Positions 42,039 to 54,688 of a stretch of 64,000 nt of DNA are shown piece after piece. This DNA is from Posidonia oceanica. Lineage: Eukaryota; Streptophyta; Magnoliopsida; Alismatales; Posidoniaceae. The DNA lies in the NCBI GenBank assembly GCA_037176725.1, contig JAZBRS010000039.1:26572001-26636000 (forward strand), given 5' to 3'. Both the position numbers and the translations under genes were made by a program. The notes under the pieces were generated by a model. The model was not told where the DNA came from. It saw only the letters and a list, made by a program, of their open reading frames with translations, and ran no database searches. Numbering within the stretch: position 1 is the stretch's first letter; each line of letters starts with the position of its first letter.

Positions 42039-45000
42039 TGTAGACACCCCATTTTGACAGGCTGGATCGATTGGAACCTTTCGGTGGCTGCTGGACCCGA
42101 ATCTAGACCCAAATCCGCACCTTCCTCTCCTTCTTTCCCTTCAAAACAAGCCCAAACCTGACCTAGGATTACCCCCCCTTTCCCGAACCTAAAAATCCAC
42201 CAAAATCCATAGGAAAACTCACCCCTGATGACTTAGCAAACCCACCAAAAAACCTGCAAAATCTCAAACCAGACCCCTCCCAAAAACCCTAGGAAACTTA
42301 GGCAAAAATACCCTTTTTCTATACCTCAAAACCCCTCCAAAACACCCTCAAAACCAAACCAGAACTTTGGGACCAAAGCTAGAAACCCTAGGCCCCACAC
42401 CCGCCAAGTTTCACCCCTTTCCGAGACTCCTAAGCCCCCCTTTTGCCCAAATTATCGTTTTCTCTCTCCGGGATTATCGTTTTCTCTCTCCTCTCTCTCT
42501 CCTGATTATCGTCTCTCTTTTCATCCCCTTCTTGCCCTTTTTCTGGCTTGGCTGTGGGCCCCCTTTGTACTCCTATCCCTTCTCTATCTTATTCCTATTT
42601 TTATTTTATTTTTAACATTTTCCCTGAATTTTAAAAATCTTTTCTCTCAAACCTATCTCTTTCCCCTTTTATTCTCCTTTTTCCCCTTTTCTTCTTCCTT
42701 TCCTTTTCCTTCTTCTCTCTTTTGCAAAAATCCATGAAAATCCTTAAAAATCTGTAAAACCCCAAAACATAAAAGAAACAAATCAGAATTCCAAGAAAAG
42801 CAACTAAAAAAACATTAAACAAATGATTAAAAACTCAAACTTAACTAAATCAAGCTAAAAAGAAAACCAAGCATGCAAACTAAAAAATGCAAAACAAACT
42901 AAAAGAAAATACTGTAAAATCAAGTAAAAAACTGAAATAAAGTCAGAACCTACCAAAAATAAAAACCCCACTAAAAGAATTAAAAAACAAACCCTAAAGA
43001 GAAGAATTAAAAATCAAACACTAAAACAAGTAATTAAAGGAGGCAAAAGACTTAACCTAATAAACATAAGAAAAAACAACATAAAAACTTAATTAAAAAA
43101 GAAAAAGAAAATACAGTTGAAAGACTTAAAAACACTTAATCAAACAAAAAAAAAACCAACTAAAAAACATCAAGAAGAATTAACAAATAAAAATCAAAAA
43201 CGTAGTTCAAAAGACTTAAGGAAGAAAAACATAAAAGACTAGAACTAAAAAGCCCAAAACCCTTTTAATTAATATGAAAATAAATCCTAAAAATCCTAAT
43301 TAACATCCTAAAACACTTAACAAGAAAACACAATTTTAAAAACAATTTAAAAAGATTTAACCAACACTTAATCAAGTGGAAAATGAATTAACAACAAAGC
43401 AAAGTCCTAGAACCCTAATCAAGCCTAAAACACACTAATTAACCTAAAAACAGTCATTAAAAAATCCAATTAAACACCTAACCTACAACCCAATTCATCA
43501 AATATTTTTGTTTATTTTTATCTTATTTTTTCCCATTTTATTTCCCTCATTCTTTCCATCTTTCTTTCTTTCTTCCTTTTTATCTTTTCCTTTCTTCCTT
43601 ACTGGGCTCATCAGCCCGTTTTCCCTTTTTTTCTTTTTTTTTTTCAAAATCCCAGCCCAGCCCACAGCAACAGTCCACCTTCTTCTTCCTTCCTCTCCCG
43701 CGTTGCAGTGCTATAGTGATCGCTGGCCTGCAGCTCTGCAACGGCCTGCCGTCTCCTGCTCGAGCCGGACTGGCACGCGCCGAATTTCGTCCGTGCTCCT
43801 GCCATCGCCCCTCCTCGGCATTCAATTGCCGCAGACCTGCAAAACCAAGAGAGGAAATCATCGGAAACCATAACAGAAAGGAGGGGAGATCAGAGCCTGA
43901 ATCAGGAGGAAAAGGAGAGGAGAAAAGACCAGAGAACATCCCAGAGAGAGGCACCCCATTCCAGTGGAATCCCCAGCGAGAGAGAGGGCGGAATTTCCTT
44001 TGAAACCCACCGAGAAATTCAGACCTTCCGCCTCTTCCTTCCACAGCAAACCAACACCCAAAACTCCTCCAGAACAACCCGGAATTCGTCCCCCAACTTC
44101 ACCCAAACCTCCTGCAATTCTTCCCCTCCTTCCCACGGCGAAACGACTCACATTTCACCCCCAAACACGCTGAGACTCCAACAGAAACCCAACGCTACCT
44201 TCCCAGAAATTCCCCCCGCCACAGACCACTAACTCCTCCCAAACTCCGCCCTGTTACTCGCCGAAACACCACCTTCCTAAGCCACCCGGCCTTCGCCTCT
44301 AACTCCCCTCACAGACCGAACGCCCCACTACAAACAACTGCGGCCGTTTCTGTCCGAAATCCACTCCACCTTCAAACTCCCTTTACTCGCTCCAGAAAGC
44401 CCCTCCGAGCATCCAGACCTCTTCGCCGAACCTCCAGCTACCTCCCCGAAGCCCCCGCTCGATCCTGAGAGCAACACGCCGCCCCACCCACCTCCGGCAG
44501 CTCACAGTCGACCCACCAACTGCATTCTCCCGCTCGAGCCGCAGAAGCTCCGCCTGAACATCTGGGAAGCACCAGAAGGATGCTCTGAGGCAGCTCCAGC
44601 CGTCGCAAGCCACCGAGGACGTCCGTAGCGACCAGACGACGTCCGCTGGCCGTTTCCGGCACTGCCAAGGTCGGGAGGACGCTCCGGACACAGCCACAGG
44701 TGAATCTCTCTTCCCCTAGTCCACTCTCCTCCTCCAGATGCTTCTCCGCCAGCCAGAATCAGCTTCCGAGCCCCTCAGCTCCGCCTGCAACTCGCCGGCC
44801 AGATCTTCTTCTCCGGCGCCGGCCGCTTGCCTCCCGGGCGCTCCAGCCGCTGGAACGCCGCTCCGACGCCTCCCAGAGCTCCGCACGGTCGCCGGCTACG
44901 CCCTCCGCCGATCTGCGCTTCCTCAGCCTCCCCCGTCGGCGGCCACGAGCACTGCAACCTCTGTTGCTACAGTGTTCGTCGCCGCCGACAAAACACTGTG

Positions 45001-47516
45001 CTTTTATTTTTTCCTTTATATAGTTTTAGGTGCAAATATTGCATTTATGCCTTAAGTTTTTATATTTTTTGCGTTTTAGCCCTCCTGTCATTTATTTTGC
45101 TTAGTTTTTAATTAAATACCATGCTAAATTGCATAATATGTTTCTGTTTTTCTATATTTGCCTTTTAGTCCTGTTACTGTGCTGTGCTGTTCTATTATTC
45201 TGCATTTTAGCCCTTCTGCTTTCGATTTTTGCATGTAAGTCCTGTCCTAAGTCAGTTCATTTATTTGCATATATTTTGCCATATTACATTGCATTCCAGG
45301 TACCTCTGTGTTTCTGATTTTGCATATAGGTCCATGCACTGTAGGAACTTAGCTTTTATTTTCTCATTTTGCATACTGCATTGCATTTTTTACCTTCTGT
45401 CTTTGCATTTTTGCATGTAGGTCCATTTTGAATGGACAGTAACCATTTGGCATGCATTTTAGCTTATTACATTGCATTTTTACCCCTGATTTTTTCCAAA
45501 TATTGCATTTCAGTCCTGTTCCTTGATTCCAGAACATGTTTTCCATATAAAATTGCATACCTGACCCTTGCATGATTTAAAAATCACACATAGAGCCTTG
45601 CATCTTTCAAAAACCATGTAAAAAGACTGTTTTGCCCCTAAGTTGCATTTTAACTCCTATGCTTGCAAAATTGCATGTAAGCCCTCCACTTGTATTCCCG
45701 GACTCCCCAGAACCCCTGTTTTTTGGAAAATTTGCATTTTAGTCCCTCTCTTTCTTCAAAAATGCTTTTGAACCCCTGTTCTTTCCAAATTGCTTTTCTT
45801 TGTCTTTTCTTGCTTTGCATGCATTCTGCATTCATCTAGTCTTGCATTTCAGCATCCCCTTTGCACACACTAGGCACTTTTAACTCCCCTTCACTTGGGA
45901 GGACCTTCAACACACCCCTAGGACCTCCTGAACACTTAGATCTGTTCTTCTCTCCTGTTCTGGCCCATTCTACTTCGAAGCTGCGATATCTTCCAATCCG
46001 ACCATTGGATCTCCTCAAGTAAGCTGCCCAGGCGACCGCAGCGAAGCGCTCTTCAGCATGGACCAAGCAGATCTCCGATCAGACTCCCGAATCTCCAGGT
46101 ATGTCCTCCTGAACCCCTGCACTGCATTCATTTGCATGCCATTTGCTCCGTTTTGCGTGCTTTCAAGTTTTCTCGCTCCGTTTTGCGTGCAGTCTTGTTT
46201 TCTCGCACCGTTTTACGTGCCGCTTCTTTGTCTTGCACCGTTTTGCGTGCCCTTTAGTTTTTTCGCCTCGTTTTGCATGCAGTCTTGTTTTCTCGCTCCG
46301 TTTTGCGTGCCGCTTCTTTGTCTTGCTCCGTTTTGCATGCCCTTTAGTTTTCTCGCCTCGTTTTGCGTGCAGTCTTGTTTTCTCACTCCGTTTTGCGTGC
46401 CGCTTCTTTTTCTTGCACCGTTTTGCGTGCCCTTTAATTTTCTCGCCTCGTTTTACGTGTAGTCCTGTTTTCTTGCACCGTTTTACGTGCCGCTTTTTTG
46501 TCTTGCACCGTTTTGCGTGCCTTTTAATTTTCTCGCTCCGTTTTGCATGCTTTCAAGTTTCCTCACTCCGTTTTGCGTGCCCTTTAGTTTTCTCGCCTCG
46601 TTTTGCTTGCAGTCTTGTTTTCTTGCACCGTTTTGCGTGCCCTTTCGTTTTCTCGTCTCGTCTTGCATGCCCCTGTTTTTCTTGCCCGGTTTTGCGCCCT
46701 TCTTTCGTTTTCTGCACCATTTTGCGTCCTTGTTCCATTCCTTGCATCATTTTGCATGTCAACCTTGTTTTCGCATCTTTCCGCATTCTTGTTTCGTTCC
46801 TCGCACTGTTTTACGCTGTTTCCTCTTGCATGTCGCTTGCATTGCCTGTTTTTCCCACTGTTTTGTTTTATCGCCCGCATTTGCATATAGGGCGGTGATG
46901 CTTACTGTCCGGAGTTCCCACGAGCCAGGTTCCGCCCGGTTCGGAACACAGACAGCGTTGCTGAGCGCTTAGATTGCACGTTTACTTTCTTGCATTGTCT
47001 TTCATCACTTAGAGCACACCTTTGAGCATTTAGACAGGCATTCATTGGCACTTAGGCATTCAAAGTCTGCATTTCCCTGCATATGCGAGCGTAAGCCTAG
47101 AAAGACCGATTCTCGGGCGTGTCGGGGGTGCCTAACACCTTCCCCGTGCGTAACAGGAGTCCTTACCCTCTCTTGGCCCGCAATGACCATATTGCCCTCG
47201 TCCTAGGCACGAGTCACATCATTTGCATTCATTTGCATCTCATTTCTTTTGCATTGCCTTGCATTGCATCTTTTGCTTGGTTTTGCGCGATTATTCACGC
47301 ATTTCCCTGGTTTTCCTCGTCTTCCGATTTAATAGACTTGGTGGCGACTCCAATTTTGTCTTGTCTTCTTCTTTTCTTTCCCTTTTTCGCTCTTTTAAAT
47401 GTTTTCGAGTTAGGTCTTCCTTCTCGGACATAGCCGCTAATAGTGAGCCTAATTCCGATCGGTGCACGCGAGCTTTGGCATCGTGCATGGACGATCCAAA
47501 CACTGGGATTACTACA
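42039..47516 (+). mobile_element. Solo LTR B, type B, forward orientation (5478 bp)
   Basis: It runs TGTAGACACC ... ATTACTACA with perfect TGTAG/CTACA ends and GGCAG on both sides. It is closer to solo A than to the E2 LTR. Content in order: CT tract (42440-42515), A-rich strand (42730-43490), GC-rich stretch (43620-45000), T-rich stretch (45000-45850), short ORF and donor-like AG|GTATGT (46058-46104), minisatellite (46140-46810), Tat block (47085-47210). Here the short ORF frame runs 134 codons into the minisatellite. No gene. Confidence 0.96.
46140..46810 (+). repeat. 30-bp minisatellite in solo LTR B
   Basis: Around 20 units like CTCCGTTTTGCGTGCC followed by CTTTAGTTTTCTCG; the longest version of this array in the window with solo A. 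Confidence 0.9.
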
Positions 47517-47538
47517 GGCAGCGATCCATCTTGCAGCC
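47517..47538 (+). other. 22-bp island of E2 between solo B and E3
   Basis: It contains the right GGCAG copy and then GATCCATCTTGCAGCC, matching E1 7939-7960 (start of the protease-RT linker). CAGCC (47534-47538) is the candidate left target copy for E3. Confidence 0.9.
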
Positions 47539-50500
47539 TGTTGACACCCCATCTTGGCAGGCCCGGACCCTTGGAGCCCTCCTTGTGATTGCTGGATCAA
47601 ACCCCAACCAAACCCTAACCCTAATCCTCCTCTCAACCCTTCAAAATCAGCCTGTTTTGACCTAAACCTTTACCCCCTTCCCAACCTCAAAATCTAACCA
47701 AAATCCATAGAAAAACCCACCACTATCCACCCAACAAGCCTACCCAAAAACCTAGAAATTTCCAAACCTAACCCATTCCCAAAAACCATAGAAAACCTAG
47801 GTGAAACTACCCTTTTTCTACACCTTGAAATCCTTGCAAAACCTCCTTAGAATCAAACCAAAACTTTAGAACCAAGACTTCAAACCCTAGACTAACCACT
47901 CACCAATTCTCACCCCATTCCAAGACCTTTAAGACCCTCTTTCACCCAAATTATCCTTTTCTCTCTCCGGGATTATCATTTTCTCTCTCCTCTCTCTCTC
48001 CTGATTATCATCTCTCTTTTCATCCCTTTCTTATCCTTTTTCTGGTCTGGCTGTGGGCCCCCTCTGTGCTTCTATCCTTCCTCTATCTTATCCCTATTTT
48101 TACTTAATTTTTAACACTTTTTCTGAATTTTAAAAAATCGTTTCCCTCCAACCTATCCCTTTTCCTCCTATCTCCCTCTTTTTTTCCATTTCTTTCCTCC
48201 TTCTCTTTTCCTTTTCTCCCTTTTGCAAAAATCCAAAAAAACCCATAAAAATCTGTAAAACTTCAAAACATAAAATAAACAAATCAGAACCCTAAGAAAA
48301 ACAATTAAAAAACATTAAACAAGCAATTAAAAACTTAAACTTAACTAAATCAAGCTAAAAAGAAAACCAAACATGCAAACTAAAAAATGTAAAACATATC
48401 AAAAGAAAACACTGAAAAATCAAGGAAAAAACTAAAATGAGATCTAAACCCAGCAAAAGTAAAAACCCCACTAAAAGAATTAAAAAAAAAACCCTAAAAA
48501 GAAGAATTAAAAATCAAACACTAAAACAAGTAATTAAAGAAGGCAAAAGACTTAACCTAATAAACATAAGAAAAACAAGTTAAAAACTTAATTAAAAAAT
48601 AAAATAAAAACACATCTGAAAGACTTAAAAACAACCTATCAAACCAGAAAAATCCAACTAAAAACTTCAAGAAAAATCAATAAATAAAAATCAAAACATA
48701 ACTTAAAAGACTCAAAAAGGAAGAAACCCTAAGAAGACTAAAACTTAAAAACCTAAAACCAACCTTGATTAATACGAAATTAAATCCTAAAAAATCCTAA
48801 TTAATATTCTAAGTGTCCAACAAGGGAAACACAATTTTTAAAATAATTTAAAAAGGGTTTAACAAACATTTAATCAAGTGAAAACCAATTAAAAGCAAAA
48901 CCAAAACCCTAAAACCTTAATCAAGCCCAAAACACATTAATCAACTCAAAATGACCATTAAAAATTTTAATTAAAATCCTAATCTACAGCACAACCCTTC
49001 TGGCATTTTTATTTATTTTTAGTTCCTTTTTATTAATTTTATTTCCCCATTCTACCCTCTCTCTCTTCCTTCTTTCCCATTTTTCTTTCCCTTTTTTTTT
49101 TTTCCTTTCCTTACTGGGCTTATCAGCCCGCTCCCTTTCTTCTCTATTTCCTTTTTCTTTTTTCTCGGCCCACAGTCCGGCCTTCCCCACCCTTCTTCTT
49201 CCTCAATCTTCCTCTGTGTTTTTTTCTTTCCCACCAATTCTCCCGCGAGCTGTGGCAACAGAGTTCCCTCCTCCATTCGAAATTCAAGCCTCCATCATTT
49301 CAGTCTACAGCAGCTCGCCGTCTCCTCCATCTCAGCACCAAATCCGGAGCCGGTCGCCCCATCCCCTCCGCTGCAGTAACCGCCGGCCGAGTTTGAATTC
49401 TCAGCTCGCGCCCAGCAGCAGCAGCTCCTCATTCATAAGCCTCCTGTCCTCCCTTCAATCCGGAGTGTCAGACAGAGCCGGAGTGAGAGCAATCCAGAGC
49501 GAACCAGAGAGTGGAGAGCCATCAGACCAGAATTCCGGCAATTTCCTCCACCTGTGCGCCCCTCCTCCTTCTCCTCTTCACCTCCCAATTTCCAGAGAGA
49601 AGAGAGCAGTGAGAGTGGAGCTTGAGAGAGCCTTGGCATCCCGGAGAGAGACCTGGATCCCAGAGCAATCCCCACCCGAAACCTTCCTCTTTCTCCCCAG
49701 AAATCTTCAGAAAAACTTCCTTCACCTTTTCCAGTAAACCAAGCCCCGTCCAAGCCTTCATCCTTCTCCCAATTCCTCCCCCAATTCCACCCAGAAACCC
49801 AGTCATCTCCCAGCATCGTTCCCCAGCCAATCCACTACCTAATCTGCCCTGAAACACCACCTGAAGTCGACTGCAACCCAACTGGACCCATCACATAATT
49901 CCCCTCACCACAGCCCGCAGCCTCTTCCCAAACTCCACCCGGAAATCCACCAAACATCCACCTTTCCAGGCCACCTAGCAGAAAATCAAACCATCCACCA
50001 CAGACCTTAAATTCCACTACAAACACTTGAACCACCTTCTGACCAGAAATCCGATCAACTCCCAAATCCTCTCCACAGCCTCCAGAACAGCAATCCAATC
50101 ACCCAGAATCACTCCCCGAGCCTCCAACAATCTCCCGGAAGGCTCCATCCGAGCCGACGAGCAGTAGACACCCCCCCGGCCTCCGGCTGTCACCTGTGAA
50201 CCCAAATCGGCCGAATCACCACCTGAGCTGCGAAGCTTGCGTCCGGTCGATCAGGAAACTCCGGAGGAACGTTCTGAAGCCACTCCATCCCTCGCGAGCA
50301 GCGGACGACGCCCGCAGCGACCGGACGGCCTCCACAGGCGACTGCTGAAGCCACCGACGTCGGGAGGACATCTCAGACGCGGACAACGGTAAATCTTCCT
50401 TCCCTTAGCCTCCTCTTCCTCTTCTCTTGCTTCCCCAGCCTTTAGAATAGGTTTTCCGGCCCCCTGTTCCGTTTCGGCTCGTCGGTCTGGTCGTCTTCCC

Positions 50501-53395
50501 CGGCGACGTTCTCCGGCCTTCGCGACGTTTCGGCCAGCGGAATGCGACCCCCGTGATCCCCGGAGCTCCGCACAGACGGCAGGAGACTCCTCCGGTCTTC
50601 AGAACGCAGCTCCGCTGCGTCGAGCGGCCGGACCGAGTTCCAGAAGTCCTGCAGACCTCCGGCGAGCATTCCGGCGCGTTCCAGGCATCGTCGTCCCTTG
50701 CCGATCGTCGCCCTGCCTCCGTCATCCCCAGGAGCAGCACCTCCGCCCTCCCGCGCGTCTCCAAGCCCCCTGTGCCGGCATTCATGGGCGCTGGTAGCTT
50801 GCTGCTACAGTGCGCATGGCTGCCGGCTTTTACTGTGCATTTATTTTGTCCTAGCTAAAGTTTTTAGGTAAATATTGCATATTTGGTTTAAGTTTCTGTC
50901 ATTTTACATTCTAGTCCTTATTTCATTTAATCTGCTGCATTTTTGAATCAAAATCATATTAAATTGCATGATCTGTTTGTGGTTTTCAGTATTTGCAATT
51001 TGGTCCATTTACTGCGCTGTGCTGTTATAATATTTTGTAGTTTAGCCCCTCTGCTTTTGATTTTTGCATATAAGTCCTGTCTTAAATCAGTTAATTTAGT
51101 TGCATGCATTTTGCCATACTGCATTGCATTCTAGGTCCCTGCATGTTTCTGATTTTGCATGTAGGTCCATGCACTGTAGGAACTTAGCTTTCATTTTCTT
51201 ATTTTGCATACTGCATTGCATTTCCTCCCCTCTGATTTTTCATATTTGCATTTAGGTCCATTTTAAATGGATAGTAACTCTTGCATGCATTTTTAGCTTA
51301 TTGCATTGCATTTTTGACCCTGTTCTTTTTAAAAATTGCACTGTAGTCCTGTCCCTTATTTTTTAGAGCATGTTTTCCATATAAAATTGCACATTTGACC
51401 CCTGCATGATTTAAAAATCACACATAGGTCCTTGCATCTTTCAAAAACCATGTAAAAAGACCATTTTGCCCCTAAACTTGCATCTTAGCTCCTATGTTTA
51501 CCAAATTGCATGCAAACCCTCCACTAGTATTCTCAGACTCCCCAGTACCCTGTTTTCTGGAAAATTTGCATTTTAGACCCCAGTTTTTCCAAAATTGCAT
51601 TCTGACCTCTTTCTGCTATCAAAACCTCTTTTAAAGCATACCCTCTTTTCAAAACAGCTTTCTGAGCCTAGTTTTTTGCAAAATGGACCCCTGTCCTCTC
51701 CTGTTTTCAAAATCCTTTCCTATGGACCCCTGTTTTTTGGAAAATTTGCATTTTTAGCCCATTTCTTTTTCAAAATGCTTTTTGAACTCCTGGCTTTTCC
51801 CAGTTTCTTCTCTTTGCTTTTTCTTGCTTTTGCATGCATCCTGCACTCATTTAGTCTTGCATTCTAGCATCCTTTTGCACACACTAAGCACTTTTAGCTC
51901 CCTTTCACTTGGGAGGACCTTTTGCACATCCCTAGGACCTCCTGAACACCTAGATCTGTTCTTCTCCCCTGTTCTGGTCCTTCTGCCTTGAAGCTGCGAT
52001 ATCTTCCAATCCGGTCGTTGGATCGTCTCAAGTAAGCTGCCCAGGCGACCGCAGCGAAGCGCTCTTCAGCATGGACCAAGCAGATTTCGGATCAGGCTCC
52101 CGGATTTCCAGGTATGTCCTCCTGAACCCCTACATTGCATTCACATGCCATTTTCATAAGTTTTCCTCGTTTTGGCTTTCTATCTCTTTGAGCATGTAGA
52201 ATAGGGCCTCCCCTTTCTACTTCTATCTCCAAATCCTCGTTTCGCGTATCTCTGTGTGTTTTGTGTTGAGTTTTCCTTGGATTTGCTACTTAATGTGACT
52301 TTCTTCCCCCTTTTCCACGATCCGATCGCATCGCGAGCTTTGGGCAGCGTGCGAGACACACCGTGGAACGGTTTAGCAGGAAACAGTCGCAAAGAGGTGG
52401 TAATCCCTCCGTTTGCACACTCTCCCCTTCGTAGGTCTTCACACCTACTTTGAGCGGTCCTAAACGACGTCTGTTCTTACACACACGTTGTTTTGCCTTC
52501 CCTTTGGCCTCTTCTGATCTTTTCTGCATTCTTGCATTCGCATGGCTTTTCCGAGGTTTTTGCTTCGCTGTTTTGGCACCGTTTCACGTGCCCGCTCTCG
52601 CTTTTGCACCGTTTTGCGTGCCTCTTTGCTTCCTTGTCTCGTTTTGCATGCTGCCTTGCTTTCCTGCCTGTTTTGCGTGCTGGTTTTGTTCTTTTGCTCC
52701 GTTCCGCGTGTCTTTCTTGTTTCTCGCCTTGTTTTGCGTGTTTTACGCCGTTTTCCCTTGCATGTCGATTGCATTGCATGGTTTTCTCGCTGTTTCACTT
52801 TTTCGCCTGCATTTGCATATAGGGCTGTGATGCTTACTGTCTGGAGTTCTCACGAGCTAGGTTTCGCCTAATTCGGAACACGGACAGCGTAGCTGAGCAC
52901 TTAGAGAGCACGTTTACTTCCTTGCTTTGTTTCTTCCCACTTAGAGTACACCTTGAGCATTCATTTAGGCATTTATAGGCACATAGGCATTCAATCTTGC
53001 ATTTTCCTACGTATGCGAGCGTAAGCCTAGAAAGACCGATTCTCGGGCGTGTCGGGGGTGCCTAACACCTTCCCCACGCGTAACAGGAGTCCTTGCCCTG
53101 TCTTTTGGCCCGCAATGACCATACCGCCCTTATCCTAGGCTAGAGTCATCTCATTTGCATGTATTTGCATTTGTTTCCTTTGCATTGCTTTGCTTTGCAT
53201 TTCTTGCTTGGTTTTGCGTGTTAATTCACGCATTTCCCCCGGTTTTCCTTGTCTCCCGTTAATAGACATGGTGGCGACTCTGATTTGTCTTATCTTTCCT
53301 TTTTCTCCTCGATTTTAAGCGTTTTCGAGTTGAGCCTCTTCCTCGGATCCAATCGCCGCTAAATAGCGGGCCTGATTCCGATCGGGATCGCTACA
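47539..53395 (+). repeat. E3 5' LTR, complete (5857 bp, type A)
   Basis: TGTTGACACC ... GCTACA. In order: telo-box AAACCCTAA (47610-47618), CT tract (47945-48020), A-rich strand (48230-48990), GC-rich segment (49130-50810), T-rich stretch (50820-51880), short ORF and donor-like AG|GTATGT (52071-52117), minisatellite (52560-52760, shortest here), Tat block (53014-53140), PBS-like decoy (about 53269). A 173-codon ORF at 49216 is also open in the 3' LTR but not in E1, so I do not call it. Confidence 0.94.
47610..47618 (+). promoter_or_regulatory. Telo-box-like motif in U3
   Basis: AAACCCTAA within AAACCCTAACCCTAA, two plant telomere-type units. It is repeated at 60816-60824 and decayed (AAATCCTAACCC) in the E1 3' LTR. 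Telo-boxes are known regulatory motifs in plant promoters; activity here is inference. Confidence 0.4.
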
Positions 53396-53396
53396 G

Positions 53397-53414
53397 TGGC
53401 GACTCTGCTGGGGA
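53397..53414 (+). promoter_or_regulatory. Primer binding site of E3
   Basis: TGGCGACTCTGCTGGGGA, one base after the LTR. Confidence 0.9.
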
Positions 53415-54688
53415 TTAGACTAGACTCCGGCTTTCGTTCCCGGCTTTTCGCTCGCTTGTTTTGCAGCTTTGTCTGCCTTGTGTGCCTTCTTCGCCTGTTT
53501 TGCTCGCTTTTCTGTGCAAACTCCTAGCGAGTCGCTTTGTAGCTACTTTGCTTAGGTTTTGCACCTCTTTTGTCTCGGTTTGCGCTTTCCTTTGCTTGAC
53601 TTCGCTTATTTGCTTGTTTATTTACTTATTGCCTTGCTTATGCTCCTATTTCTTTTACAGCCTGCTTACTTTTACCTTGCTTTATCTTACTTGCTCATTA
53701 TGGCTTTAATTCTTGCACATTACATGTCTACATACTTTGTTTGGCTAAAATACATGCTTTTTGGATGTTGAATGCTTCTTTTACACCCTTGCTATGTCAC
53801 TACGCACGCACATACTATGCTTACATGCCTTCTGACTTGATAAATGTTTTTTCTTCACCATTATGCTCACGAACACCTGCACATGCCATGCACTTGCCTT
53901 TTGTTGTGTTGTATGATTGTTTGCCTGCCATGTCTGATTGATTTTCTTCCCTTTCGCACATGCCATGCCTAGGACAGTAGAAACATGTTTGCTCTCCCTT
54001 TTGCTTAATCTAAAAGCTACAATAAAGCTAAACAATAACTTCTAAGCACAACTAGAGCCAATAACTTGCAATTTCCCCCTTTCTGGTTAATAAAACGCAA
54101 GTAAAAGACTCTAAAGCATCTTGCATGATTGATTCATCTTAGAAAGCATGCATTCTTCTCATCTGAGTCCACCCACAGTCTACGAAGGACAGTCCCGGCC
54201 TCTTGTTCCACCGCTTTGAGCGTGGCACGAGTCAGTCGATCTGTCCCCCCTTGTCCGGGGGTCGTGTCGGTGTTAGTAGAGGGTACCACCCACGCTTTGG
54301 CGGGGTAGAGGCCACCAACACACCACCCTGTTATTACCTGAGCTTTGGGCCAGGAGTTCGACAGGGAACCTGCTTTTTTTGACCTGGAGTCTGTCTAAAC
54401 CCACTACCCTTGAGTGCATCCTAGTAGGTCATCTACTCAGGACATGCATGGTGAGAGAGCGCATCTTAGGACATTCACTTGCATGTATGCCATTCATGCC
54501 ACCCCTAATAACTCTCTATTGCATACAGCTTCTAACATCTTTACTCTTTTGCAGGTACGTGCGGGATCCGCTGCCCGGACTCTGAGCGTCCTTCCTCTGA
54601 GCTACTCGTCGCTTCCAGTGGTAGCTTTCCTTAGACTTTACTTCCTTCTCTCTCGTCGCAGCTTCTGCTCACTTAGACTCAGTCAGCA
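53415..54688 (+). other. E3 untranslated leader
   Basis: Up to about 53930 nearly identical to E1; from about 54000 more distant from E1 than E2 is. The shared block at 54141-54371 contains CCCCCCTTGTCCGGGGG. A pyrimidine tract ends in CTTTTGCAG (54554), a good 3' splice-site match, 134 bp before the gag ATG. Confidence 0.6.

Larger units (their letters stand above)
25000..47538 (+). mobile_element. E2: Tat-clade retrotransposon, visible 5' half, interrupted by two solo LTRs
   Basis: The pieces are 25000-35584, 41116-42038 and 47522-47538, plus one copy of each duplicated target. The 5' LTR, primer site, leader, gag, protease and G-patch segment are seen; the RT and everything beyond would lie past E3, outside the window. 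The last visible bases (GATCCATCTTGCAGCC) match E1 at 7945-7960. The coding frame stays in one register from gag to the end of the visible part, with stops only. The base run TTTAC (24995-24999) before the LTR is the candidate left target copy. Confidence 0.92.

Noticed and set aside
49216..49737. 173-codon Ser/Pro-rich ORF in the E3 LTRs (also 62423-62944)
   Set aside because: Open in both E3 LTRs simply because they are recent duplicates; the homologous place in E1 (20037-20360) has a different, shorter frame.
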